In this document: piece after piece, positions 18,269 through 25,772 of the stretch
Layout: every line of letters starts with the position of its first letter
Position numbering within the stretch: position 1 is the stretch's first letter
Assembly (NCBI RefSeq): GCF_004965515.1
Contig: NZ_SSHH01000002.1
Span: 764,840 to 828,839 of the forward strand
Reading direction: 5' to 3'
From: Alteraurantiacibacter aquimixticola
GTDB lineage: Bacteria > Pseudomonadota > Alphaproteobacteria > Sphingomonadales > Sphingomonadaceae
Length of the DNA stretch: 64,000 nucleotides
The notes under the pieces: generated by a model
Databases searched by the model: none
The model's input: the letters and a program-made list of their open reading frames with translations, nothing else
What the model was told of the DNA's origin: nothing
Program-made: the position numbers and the translations under genes

Positions 18269-19246
18269 ATGAACCGCCCCGCCGCCGTGACCAAGGACGA
18301 AAGCTGGAGCTCGAAAGGGCTCGCCCAACGCGATGCGATCAGCGCCTGGCGTGACTGGGCGGCGAGCACGATCGCCCCGATCGAGGTGGAGCTGTTCGAC
18401 CCCAATGCCTTTGCGGCGCAATGGGTCAGCCACGGGATCGGCCAGCTGCGCCTGCTGCATATCAATGCACCCGCGCAGCGCGTCACCCATATTGGCGAGG
18501 AAGGCGCACCAATGCGCGCCTCCCCATCGATCCAGCTGGTCTATGCGCGCCACGGCGTGCTGCGCACCACCATGGCCGGGCGTACGTTCGACGTGGCGCC
18601 AGGGCAATTCGTGCTGCTCGACAACACCCGCTTCTACCAGATGGAAATGTCCACCGAACACGAATGCATCGACCTGATGATGCCGCAGGGCTGGCTGGAG
18701 AAATACTTGCCCGACCCCTCCACCCTGCTTGCCAGGCCGGTTTCCGCCAGCGCCGGATGGGGTGCACCCTTGGGTGCCTTGATCGAGACGATCCTCGACG
18801 GCGGGCTGGACGATGCCCCCCTGCCCCGCCCGCTGATTGCCGAGCAGTTCGGCAGCCTGCTGGCGCTCGCGACGGGCATGGAGGAAACGGACAAGGCTCC
18901 CCGGCACAGGAACCAGCTGGCCGCGCGCATCCTGCGGCGGATCGAAAGCGACTATGCCGACCCGGACCTTTCGCCTGAACTGGTCGCGCGCCAGGTGGGG
19001 ATTTCCAAGCGCTACCTCCAGACGCTGCTGGCGGCGAGCGGCACCAGCTTCGTGCAGGAACTCAACGCCACGCGGCTCGACCGGGCGAGCGAGCTGCTGG
19101 CCGACCCGCGCGCGGTGGGGTTGGCGATTGCCGATATCGCCTTTCGCACCGGCTTCCTCGATCCGGGATATTTCACCCGCCTGTTCCGCAAGCGCTTCGG
19201 CATCACCCCCCGCGAGTTCCGCGCGGGTAATGCGCCGAGGAGCTAG
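18269..19246 (+). CDS. AraC-family transcription regulator
   Basis: 325 aa. The N-terminal sensing half resembles the AraC-binding-like (FeaR-type) domain, with FDVAPGQFVLLDNTRFYQME. The C-terminal tandem helix-turn-helix contains LVARQVGISKRYLQTLLAAS and IADIAFRTGFLDPGYFTRLF, closed by FGITPREFR. I chose ATG 18269 (MNRPAAVTKDE); the longer open frame upstream overlaps a membrane-protein gene in antisense. The regulated operon is unclear: the divergent membrane-protein gene is the nearest candidate. Confidence 0.82.
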   Translation: MNRPAAVTKDESWSSKGLAQRDAISAWRDWAASTIAPIEVELFDPNAFAAQWVSHGIGQLRLLHINAPAQRVTHIGEEGAPMRASPSIQLVYARHGVLRTTMAGRTFDVAPGQFVLLDNTRFYQMEMSTEHECIDLMMPQGWLEKYLPDPSTLLARPVSASAGWGAPLGALIETILDGGLDDAPLPRPLIAEQFGSLLALATGMEETDKAPRHRNQLAARILRRIESDYADPDLSPELVARQVGISKRYLQTLLAASGTSFVQELNATRLDRASELLADPRAVGLAIADIAFRTGFLDPGYFTRLFRKRFGITPREFRAGNAPRS

Positions 19247-19252
19247 AGCTGG

Positions 19253-20494
19253 CTAGCCTTGCCCCAGCCGCGCCAGGCGGGGCGTCACCATCGGGACGGT
19301 CAGCATGGTGCTGGCGATGGCCATCAGCAACAGGGCGGTGAATGTCTGCGGGGCGATGATCGCGCGATCGAGCAGGACGTTGGCGAAGATGATCATGATC
19401 AGCGCCTTGGTCTGCAACATCCAGCCGATGACCCATGCCTCACCGGAACGCCAGCCCAGCACCCTTCCGGCGATGTGAACCCCAGCCAGCTTGCCCGCTA
19501 CTGCCGCGACCAGCAGCATGGCCGCGACACCGGCGACTGCCCATCCGCCACCGCTCCAATCGGTCCTGAGGCCAGTGCTGAGAAAGAAGACGGGCATGAT
19601 GGTGAGAAGGACGATCTCGCGAAAACCATCGAGCTTGCGGCGGTCGAACCAGTCGGATTCCAGCACGCAGCCCGAAAGGAAAGCGCCGACCATGAAATGC
19701 AGCCCGGCCCAGTCGGCTGCCAGGCTGCATAATGCCAGCCATACCAGGCCGAGATACCAGCGGTCGCTTTCCGCCACGCGGCGCATGAGCTGGCGCAAGG
19801 CCCATGCCAGCAAGGCGAACACCAGCAGGAATGCGGCCTGCCGCGCGATCCGCTCCCCGTCGAGAAGGATGAGGGCCAGCACCGCCCAGATCGCTATGTC
19901 ATCGAGGCTGGCATAGCGCAGCAGGCGCTGGCCGAGGGGCTGGCGAAAGATGCCCATCCGCTCCATCAGCAGCACCAGGATCGGCAATGCCGTTACCGCG
20001 CAGGCCATCCCGATACCCGCCACTCCCTGCACATAGCTGCCATCGCTTCCCAGCCAGCCGGGCGCCTGCAGGATGGCGGCCGCCGCAAGGGCGCCGAACA
20101 GGAAGGGCGTGGCAAGTGCGAAGCCCGCGGTGACCGCCGTGTCGCGCCAGCCGTCGAGCGCGGCTTTCAGGTCCAGCTCGATCCCGGCAACGAAGACGAA
20201 CAGCATCACGGCCCACCAGGCAATGCCGTTGAGCGCGGTCACCACATCGGGCGTGAAGATCGCCTGGTAATATGCGGGATAGACTGCCCCCAGCGCCCCC
20301 GGTCCCAGCAGAATGCCGACAAGGATCTGGACCACGACGAGGGGCGCGAAATAGTCCGTCCTGAAGAAACGCCACAGGCTCCACGGAACCGCGAAAATCA
20401 CCAGCAGGGCGACGAGAAACGTCTCGACGGTATTTGGCATCGGCGTCAGCCACTCTCCCCATGCAGCGCCGGTTGCGAACAACCGGGCCGACAT
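19253..20494 (-). CDS. Cation:proton antiporter, CPA2 (Kef/NapA) type
   Basis: 413 aa with about twelve transmembrane helices. The transport core shows VQILVGILLGPGALG, FVAGIELDLKAAL, and a later FMVGAFLSGCVLES with FFLSTGLRTDW. No TrkA/RCK domain follows, unlike KefB/C. It would exchange Na+ or K+ for H+ across the inner membrane. ATG 20494 is the farthest start; ATG 20440 (MPNTVETFLV) is an alternative that begins nearer the first helix. Confidence 0.8.
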   Translation of the reverse strand: MSARLFATGAAWGEWLTPMPNTVETFLVALLVIFAVPWSLWRFFRTDYFAPLVVVQILVGILLGPGALGAVYPAYYQAIFTPDVVTALNGIAWWAVMLFVFVAGIELDLKAALDGWRDTAVTAGFALATPFLFGALAAAAILQAPGWLGSDGSYVQGVAGIGMACAVTALPILVLLMERMGIFRQPLGQRLLRYASLDDIAIWAVLALILLDGERIARQAAFLLVFALLAWALRQLMRRVAESDRWYLGLVWLALCSLAADWAGLHFMVGAFLSGCVLESDWFDRRKLDGFREIVLLTIMPVFFLSTGLRTDWSGGGWAVAGVAAMLLVAAVAGKLAGVHIAGRVLGWRSGEAWVIGWMLQTKALIMIIFANVLLDRAIIAPQTFTALLLMAIASTMLTVPMVTPRLARLGQG

Positions 20495-20581
20495 GCGCAG
20501 ATGCGCCAGAAACCCGGCGATGGGAAGCAGGGAAATCGCCCTTTCCCGGCGTCATGGCCTCATGCGCGGCCGTGTCCGGAA

Positions 20582-21484
20582 TTACCGCCGCGCGACGGGA
20601 TCCTCGCTGGCCCAGAAGCGCGGCGTGCTCGACGCCTGGAAATCGAAGAAGGCGTTGATCGCGTGGATCTCGTCCCCCCAGATCTTGAACGCCTCATAGG
20701 TGATGAGAGCGATATCCTCGCCATAGGAGCCGGTGTCGCCGAAATTCATCCAGAGGAGGACGGTGCCGTACTCCTCATCCACCGCGACCACGCTGGGGAT
20801 GATCTCCGGGTGCAACATGATGCGCCCTTCATACATGCCGCAATTGCCCCAGCCGCAGCCCTCGCCCGCGGTGATCACGCCGTTCTCGACGCGATAGGTT
20901 TCCGGAGCAAAGGGCACGCCGGCATCGGTGAAGTTGCCGATGCGCAGCCCCTCGGTGTAGAGCAGCGCCATCGCCACCATGTCCTCGCGCGACATGCGCT
21001 CGCCTTCGGGCACGGCCCGGTCCATGCCGCGCACGGGCGTGTGCAGCTGGTTGGGCTGGAAAGGCGAGTCGGGCGTCACGCGATGCACCTGCGTCTCGAT
21101 GCCGGAGAGCATGTCGCCTTCCGCGCGCAGCACCACGGTGACCAGCACGGGCACATCGCCATCGCGATAGGCGAGGTGGGCGGCGGCGACCTGGTGGGCG
21201 GTGTCGATGTAATCGTGGCGGAAATCCAGCCGTTCGGTCACGATCTCCCAAGCGCCTTCACCCAGTTCGACGAGGCGCGAATTCTCGGTAATGCGGACGT
21301 CATCGGTTACCGGCAGGCGCGAGGGGTCACGCGCCTCAAGTGCCTCTGCAAACGCCGTAATATGGTTCGACAGGCAGGCCCTGTCACAATCCTGCGCCTG
21401 TGCTGCGGGGGCCATGGCAAAAGCCCCCAGAAAACCCGCCACTACCCCTGCGGCAAGACGCCGTGCATCCTTCCAGAATCGCAT
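20582..21484 (-). CDS. Exported NTF2-like (DUF8021-like) protein, copy 3
   Basis: 300 aa. A signal peptide ends near AQAQD, then DCDRACLSNHITAFAEALEA repeats the Cys-x3-Cys opening of copy 1. TDDVRITENSRLVELGEGAW and RVENGVITAGEGCGWGNC match the two halves of the repeat. The strand SVVAVDEEYGTVLLWMNFG is shared with copies 1 and 4. GAGAGGG precedes ATG 21484. It is divergent from the aryl-ketone carboxylation cluster. Function unknown. Confidence 0.65.
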   Translation of the reverse strand: MRFWKDARRLAAGVVAGFLGAFAMAPAAQAQDCDRACLSNHITAFAEALEARDPSRLPVTDDVRITENSRLVELGEGAWEIVTERLDFRHDYIDTAHQVAAAHLAYRDGDVPVLVTVVLRAEGDMLSGIETQVHRVTPDSPFQPNQLHTPVRGMDRAVPEGERMSREDMVAMALLYTEGLRIGNFTDAGVPFAPETYRVENGVITAGEGCGWGNCGMYEGRIMLHPEIIPSVVAVDEEYGTVLLWMNFGDTGSYGEDIALITYEAFKIWGDEIHAINAFFDFQASSTPRFWASEDPVARR

Positions 21485-21561
21485 TTTCCCTCTCCCGAAA
21501 AACCGTTAGCAAGGCTAATCAAATGCGGACGCAATGTCGATCCGGCCCCGTCGGTTAGCTG

Positions 21562-21577
21562 GAAACAATGTTGTTTC
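21562..21577. promoter_or_regulatory. 16-bp palindrome, candidate operator
   Basis: GAAACAA-TG-TTGTTTC is a perfect dyad in the 319-base region between the divergent exported-protein gene and the phosphotransferase gene. A partial direct copy, GAAACAA, follows at 21582-21588. Length and symmetry fit a dimeric regulator site. No dedicated regulator gene lies beside it. Confidence 0.5.
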
Positions 21578-21740
21578 GGAAGAAACAAGACAAAACATCA
21601 TGCGCTTTTGTCCCATTTGCCATGCGCCCGAATCCTTTGGGCGGCGTGAAGAGCGCGGTATTCTGCTGGCAAGTACAACGTGTCCGCGTGCGCTTCGGGT
21701 CGTGAAGCGCAATAAGTAAAAGGCTTGGAGAGGAGCCTGC

Positions 21741-21778
21741 ACGCGCCGCCACCGTCCATCAGAGACGGGGCGGCGCGT
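21741..21778 (+). promoter_or_regulatory. Strong leader hairpin upstream of the phosphotransferase gene
   Basis: ACGCGCCGCCACCGTC (21741-21756) pairs with GACGGGGCGGCGCGT (21764-21778) with one bulged base and a 7-base loop. It ends 25 bases before the ATG at 21804 and has no T-run. It may stabilise the transcript or act in attenuation. Confidence 0.45.
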
Positions 21779-21803
21779 CAAAACCCGTCTGAAAGGTATC
21801 AGC

Positions 21804-23642
21804 ATGAGCGATGCGCAAAAGGGATTCCCGCTTCCCAGCTCGGTGAAGGTCGTCCCCGGTACGGAGGAGGCGCAGGCCGCCTACCCCTATTACACCCAGT
21901 TCCAGCCCGGCGATGACGAGCGCTTCTGGTTCTACAATTCGATGCATTTCCCCGAGCCGATGCATCATTTCGACATGATCACGGCGGAAGCCGCCTATTG
22001 CGCGCTGGGGAGCTTCAACACCCGTGTACACGTGCTGCCCACCACCAAGGGCATCGATCATCGCGTCATCAACGGCCGCGTCTTTATCGGCGGCGTGCCG
22101 GTAACCGATCCGGCCGAGATCGAGGCACGCACGGCCGAATTCCAGCAGCGCGCCTTCTATTATTACGAGCACTGGGAGAAGCTCTACGACCAGTGGAAGG
22201 ACAAGATGAAGGCGCTGATCGCCGATGCGCAGGCGCTTCCGACGCCGCATCTACCCGATCTCGAGCCCATCGAAACCACCCATACCGGCAAGGGCGTGGC
22301 CGCCAATCACGAGCTGATCGACACATACCGGAAGACGCTCGAAGGCTACTTCCGCATGTGGCACCACCATTTCGAGTTCCTGCTGCTCGGATATGGCGCC
22401 TATCTGACCTTCTTCGATTTCTGCAAGAAGGCCTTCCCGGAGATTTCCGACCAGGCGATCAGCCGCATGGTCGCCGGTATGGAAGCCGAGATATTCAAGC
22501 CGGACGAGGAAGTGAAACGCCTCGCCCGCCGCGCCGTGGAACTGGGCGTGGATCAGCATTTCACCGATGACATGGATATCGACAAGGTGCTGGCCGATCT
22601 GGATGCGGTTGGAAACAGCGGCAAGGAATGGCTGGGCGAGCTGGAGACCAGCCGCAACCCGTGGTTCAACGTCAATGTCGGCGATGGTTTCTACCACTAT
22701 CACCGCAGCTGGAACGATGACCTCTCCATGCCTTTCGCGGCGCTTCCCGGCTATATCGAGAAGATCAAGGCGGGCGAGAATATCGAACGCCCGATGGACA
22801 GGCTGGTGGAGGAGCGCGAGCAGCTCGTCGCCGACTATCGCGAACTCCTCGATACCGATGAGGACAGGGCGACCTATGACCAGCTGATCGAGCTCGCGCA
22901 CCGCGTCTTCCCCTATGTCGAGGGTCACAAGTTCTATTGCGAACATTGGTACACGAACCTGTTCTTCAACAAGATCAGGGAATTCGGTGCCCTGTTGGTG
23001 GAACACGGCTTCTTCGCTCGCGAGGAGGACGTGTTCCACCTCACCCATTACGAGCTCGAAAGCGCGATTGTGGATCTGATGCTGAGCTGGTCCTCCGGCT
23101 CCGCTCCGATCGGCCCGCAGCGCTGGCCCGCGATCGTCGAACAGCGGAAAGCAGCCATCGCCACCTGGGCAGAACACACCGTGCCCCCGGCGCTGGGCCA
23201 TGTGCCCGACGTGATCGACGATCCGGCCATCGTAATGCTGTGGGGCATCACCCGCGAGAATCTCGACAGCTGGCTGTCCGATGGGACAAGCGATCCCAAC
23301 GAGCTGAAGGGCTTTGCCGCCTGCTCCGGCGTGGTCGAAGGCACGGCGCGCGTGATCAAGTCCGTCGCTGAAATCAGCCGTATCCAGCAGGGAGATATCC
23401 TCGTCTGCCAGGTCACCAATCCCACCTGGTCACCACTGTTCCAGAAGATCAGCGCGGCGGTTTCCGATATCGGCGGATCGATGAGCCACATGGCCATCGT
23501 CGCGCGCGAATATGGCCTGCCCGCCGTGGTTGGCACCGGCTCCGCCACGCTCAAGATCAAGGACGGCGCGCGCATCCGTGTCGATGGCGGTAAGGGCACG
23601 GTAAGCATCCTCGATAATGAGCCGGTGCTGGAGGACGCGTGA
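21804..23642 (+). CDS. Aryl-ketone phosphotransferase, phosphohistidine (PEP-synthase-like) subunit
   Basis: 612 aa. The C-terminal fifth is a PEP-utilising mobile domain: IQQGDILVCQVTNPTWSPLF then GGSMSHMAIVAREYGLPAVV, with the phosphorylated His at about 562. The N-terminal 450 residues are helical and rich in Trp, Tyr and His, and do not match the PEP/pyruvate barrel of PEP synthase, so the acceptor is probably not pyruvate. The ATP-binding half is a separate gene at 24133. This split matches AcvA/AcvB of SYK-6 and HpeH/HpeI of Rhodococcus, which phosphorylate the 4-hydroxyl of acetovanillone-type ketones, and resembles phenylphosphate synthase. A strong leader hairpin lies just upstream. 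Confidence 0.75.
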   Translation: MSDAQKGFPLPSSVKVVPGTEEAQAAYPYYTQFQPGDDERFWFYNSMHFPEPMHHFDMITAEAAYCALGSFNTRVHVLPTTKGIDHRVINGRVFIGGVPVTDPAEIEARTAEFQQRAFYYYEHWEKLYDQWKDKMKALIADAQALPTPHLPDLEPIETTHTGKGVAANHELIDTYRKTLEGYFRMWHHHFEFLLLGYGAYLTFFDFCKKAFPEISDQAISRMVAGMEAEIFKPDEEVKRLARRAVELGVDQHFTDDMDIDKVLADLDAVGNSGKEWLGELETSRNPWFNVNVGDGFYHYHRSWNDDLSMPFAALPGYIEKIKAGENIERPMDRLVEEREQLVADYRELLDTDEDRATYDQLIELAHRVFPYVEGHKFYCEHWYTNLFFNKIREFGALLVEHGFFAREEDVFHLTHYELESAIVDLMLSWSSGSAPIGPQRWPAIVEQRKAAIATWAEHTVPPALGHVPDVIDDPAIVMLWGITRENLDSWLSDGTSDPNELKGFAACSGVVEGTARVIKSVAEISRIQQGDILVCQVTNPTWSPLFQKISAAVSDIGGSMSHMAIVAREYGLPAVVGTGSATLKIKDGARIRVDGGKGTVSILDNEPVLEDA

Positions 23643-24136
23643 TGACACGCGACGAGGACTCGTCTGATGGGGCTGGCTGGTCCGAACGGCAGATGCGGAA
23701 GGTCAGCTCTCGAACCGAAGTTGATTCGAGAAGGGGAAACCCTTCGATTGCCCTTCGAGGATCGGCTCCTGATGTCGTTCGATTCTTCTCGTCCGTCTCA
23801 ACGCCGCCGCCGCTGTTTAGGGTGATGGGTTTCGGAGGGGGACTATACGGCTGGCTCCATGATGCGAGAATTCCAGCCGGCCATGTGAAGTTATATTTTT
23901 TGACTGCGTTGTGGCTGCCCGTGATTCCAGTTCACGCTTACGCTGTAACGCCGGTGGATCGAGGCTTTCGCTTTCATGCTTCGATAAACCTTTTCAACTT
24001 GGTTAGGGCATTTCGAGGACGGGTTTTTCCGCTCTATCTAACCGCATTAATAGAAGGGGTCGGCTGGTTGATTGCGTTCGGCACAGTGATTGCTCTGGTC
24101 TATGGGGCGTTCTATTGGTTGAGGTCGTTGCTGTGA
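23642..24136 (+). CDS. Unknown membrane protein inserted in the phosphotransferase operon
   Basis: 164 aa. The first 60 residues are polar; then come a hydrophobic stretch around VKLYFLTALWLPVIPVHAY and a C-terminal transmembrane helix (WLIAFGTVIALVYGAFYWL). I recognise no family. The ATG overlaps the upstream TGA (TGATG) behind GGAGG, and the stop overlaps the next GTG by four bases, so it is fully coupled to the operon. By eye its DNA is clearly richer in A and T and uses codons unlike its neighbours, which suggests later acquisition. It separates two subunits expected to act together. Confidence 0.55.
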   Translation: MTRDEDSSDGAGWSERQMRKVSSRTEVDSRRGNPSIALRGSAPDVVRFFSSVSTPPPLFRVMGFGGGLYGWLHDARIPAGHVKLYFLTALWLPVIPVHAYAVTPVDRGFRFHASINLFNLVRAFRGRVFPLYLTALIEGVGWLIAFGTVIALVYGAFYWLRSLL

Positions 24137-25182
24137 GCAGTTTCAACGCCGTCGCCTGGTTTGCCGATGTCGGCATTGCCGATCGCCCTACCGTGGGCGG
24201 CAAGGGCGGTTCGCTGGGCGAATTGACCAGCGCGGGCATTGCCGTGCCGCCCGGCTTCGTGGTGACCACTTCAGCCTTCGAAACTTTCCTTGCGGCTCTC
24301 GAAGCGCGTGAGCCGATCCGCCCGCTGGTGGAAGCGCTCGACCCGCAGGACCATGGCGCGGCGACCAAGCTGTCCGAACTATTGCGCGCCCGCGTGATGG
24401 AAGAGCCAATGCCGGCACAAGTCGAGCAGGCGATCACCGATGCCATGCGCCAGCTCTGCCCGGATGGCGAGCCGGTGGCCGTGCGCTCCTCCGCCACCAC
24501 GGAAGATGCCGAAGATGCGAGCTTTGCCGGCCTGCAGGACACGTTCCTGTGGGTGCTGACGCCGAAGGACATGGCGCACAAGGTGCGCGAATGCTGGGGC
24601 AGCCTCTATTCGGTCGAGAGCATGACCTATCGCCGCAAGCAGGGCTTCCCTGAAGACCAGGTGGCGATGGCCGTGGTTGTGCAGCAGATGGTCGATGCCA
24701 GATGCGCTGGCGTGATGTTCACTCGTTCACCCACCACGGGCGACAAGTCTGTCATCACTATCGAGGGTGCATGGGGCCTCGGCTCCTCTGTCGTCTCGGG
24801 CGAGGTGACGCCGGACAAATGGGTGCTCGGCAAGATCACCGGCGAGATCAGCCAGCGCGACATCTCCGACAAGCATGCGCGGCAGGTACCCGCCGACAGT
24901 GGCGGAATTGTCGAGCTGGAGAATGACGAGGACATGCGCAAGGCGCCCTGCCTCACCGACGATGAGCTGATGGGCCTGCGCGAAGTGGGTCGCAGGATCG
25001 AGCGGCATTACGGCAAGCCGCAGGATATCGAATGGGCTCTCGACAAAGAGGGCAACATCCTGCTGCTGCAATCCCGCCCGGAGACCGTATGGTCGATGAA
25101 AGATGCCGAGGCCAAGCCCGTCGCGGCGCCAGTCGACAATCCGATGGCGCATGTGATGAACATCTTCGGAGGGCGCAAGTGA
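24133..25182 (+). CDS. Aryl-ketone phosphotransferase, ATP-binding (PPDK/PEP-synthase N-terminal) subunit
   Basis: 349 aa covering only the ATP-grasp part of PEP synthase. Visible motifs are VGGKGGSLGELTSAGIAVPP, AVRSSATTEDAEDASFAGLQ, the GVMFTRSPTTGDKSVITIEG segment, and the terminal ILLLQSRPETVW. It should take phosphate from ATP and pass it to the His of the 21804 gene product. The GTG at 24133 gives MSSFNAVAWF and a 4-base overlap with the previous stop; a TTG at 24115 is less likely. Known two-gene systems of this type are AcvAB and HpeHI for hydroxyacetophenones and PpsAB for phenol. Confidence 0.8.
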   Translation: MSSFNAVAWFADVGIADRPTVGGKGGSLGELTSAGIAVPPGFVVTTSAFETFLAALEAREPIRPLVEALDPQDHGAATKLSELLRARVMEEPMPAQVEQAITDAMRQLCPDGEPVAVRSSATTEDAEDASFAGLQDTFLWVLTPKDMAHKVRECWGSLYSVESMTYRRKQGFPEDQVAMAVVVQQMVDARCAGVMFTRSPTTGDKSVITIEGAWGLGSSVVSGEVTPDKWVLGKITGEISQRDISDKHARQVPADSGGIVELENDEDMRKAPCLTDDELMGLREVGRRIERHYGKPQDIEWALDKEGNILLLQSRPETVWSMKDAEAKPVAAPVDNPMAHVMNIFGGRK

Positions 25183-25649
25183 GCCGTCTGTCCGGCAAGG
25201 ACATTGCCGAAATCGCCAAGCTGCTCGACGAGAGCCACTTCACCTCGCTCGACTTGCAGATGGGCGAGTTCAAGCTGCGCATCCGCCGCGATGGCGGCGG
25301 CGGTGGCGGCTGGTCCGAGCGCGAGGTGGACGAGGTGGAAGCGGCTCCCGCGCCTGCTCCCTCGCCTGCACCTTCTGCCGCTGCACCCGCTGCTGCGGCC
25401 AGCGACGAGGTTGACGTCCCCGCCCCGCTGCTCGGCAATTTCTACGCCGCGCCGCGTCCGGGCGAACCGCCCTTCGTGGCCGTGGGGGACAAGGTCGGCC
25501 CCGACACCACCATCGGCATTATCGAAGTCATGAAGCTGATGAACCCGATCCGCGCGGGCGTTGCGGGCACGATCACCGCACTCCTCGCCGAAAACGGCAC
25601 GGCGGTGGAGGAAGGCCAGGCGCTCATCCGCGTGAAGGTGGACGGCTGA
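25179..25649 (+). CDS. Biotin carboxyl carrier protein (AccB-like)
   Basis: 156 aa. The N-terminal SGKDIAEIAKLLDESHFTSL and EFKLRIRRDG mirror AccB. An Ala/Pro linker (about 54-75) follows, then a biotinyl domain with EVMKLMN, the biotinylated Lys at about 119. It starts at GTG 25179 and overlaps the ATP-binding subunit by four bases. It should carry carboxybiotin from a biotin carboxylase to the carboxyltransferase encoded next. A dedicated carrier inside this operon supports a separate ketone carboxylase rather than acetyl-CoA carboxylase. Confidence 0.88.
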   Translation: MSRLSGKDIAEIAKLLDESHFTSLDLQMGEFKLRIRRDGGGGGGWSEREVDEVEAAPAPAPSPAPSAAAPAAAASDEVDVPAPLLGNFYAAPRPGEPPFVAVGDKVGPDTTIGIIEVMKLMNPIRAGVAGTITALLAENGTAVEEGQALIRVKVDG

Positions 25650-25668
25650 TGGCGATTGTTTCTTTCCT

Positions 25669-25747
25669 CGTCATTCCCGCGAAGGCGGGAATCCAGATTG
25701 AGGCGCTCGTGGCTCCGCGCTGGATCCCCGCCTTCGCGGGGATGACG
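25669..25747. repeat. Interspersed palindromic element, family B
   Basis: CGTCATTCCCGCGAAGGCGG at the left and CCGCCTTCGCGGGGATGACG at the right form a long inverted repeat with an internal AATCCAG/CTGGATC pair. It lies in the gap between the carrier and carboxyltransferase genes. It is the only copy of this family seen in the window. Confidence 0.75.
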
Positions 25748-25772
25748 AACGGGTCGGAAAGGTACTCGCGCC

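Larger units (their letters stand above)
21485..21803. other. 319-base divergent intergenic region
   Basis: Lies between copy 3 of the exported family (leftward) and the aryl-ketone phosphotransferase (rightward). The left part is AT-richer than its surroundings and contains the 16-bp palindrome. The right part contains a strong hairpin at 21741-21778. An open frame at 21600-21719 would encode 39 residues with CPIC near its start, but I could not support it as a gene. Confidence 0.6.

Noticed and set aside
17432-19246. AraC regulator extended to 604 residues
   Set aside because: The first 279 residues are antisense to the DUF2306-like membrane protein and have no AraC content.
21600-21719. 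39-residue frame starting MRFCPICHAPESF
   Set aside because: A CxxC zinc-type start is suggestive, but there is no clear ribosome binding site, only one cysteine pair, and it lies in the regulatory region.
21804-23642. Calling the gene phosphoenolpyruvate synthase
   Set aside because: The pyruvate-binding barrel is absent and the ATP-binding half is a separate gene, as in aryl phosphotransferases.
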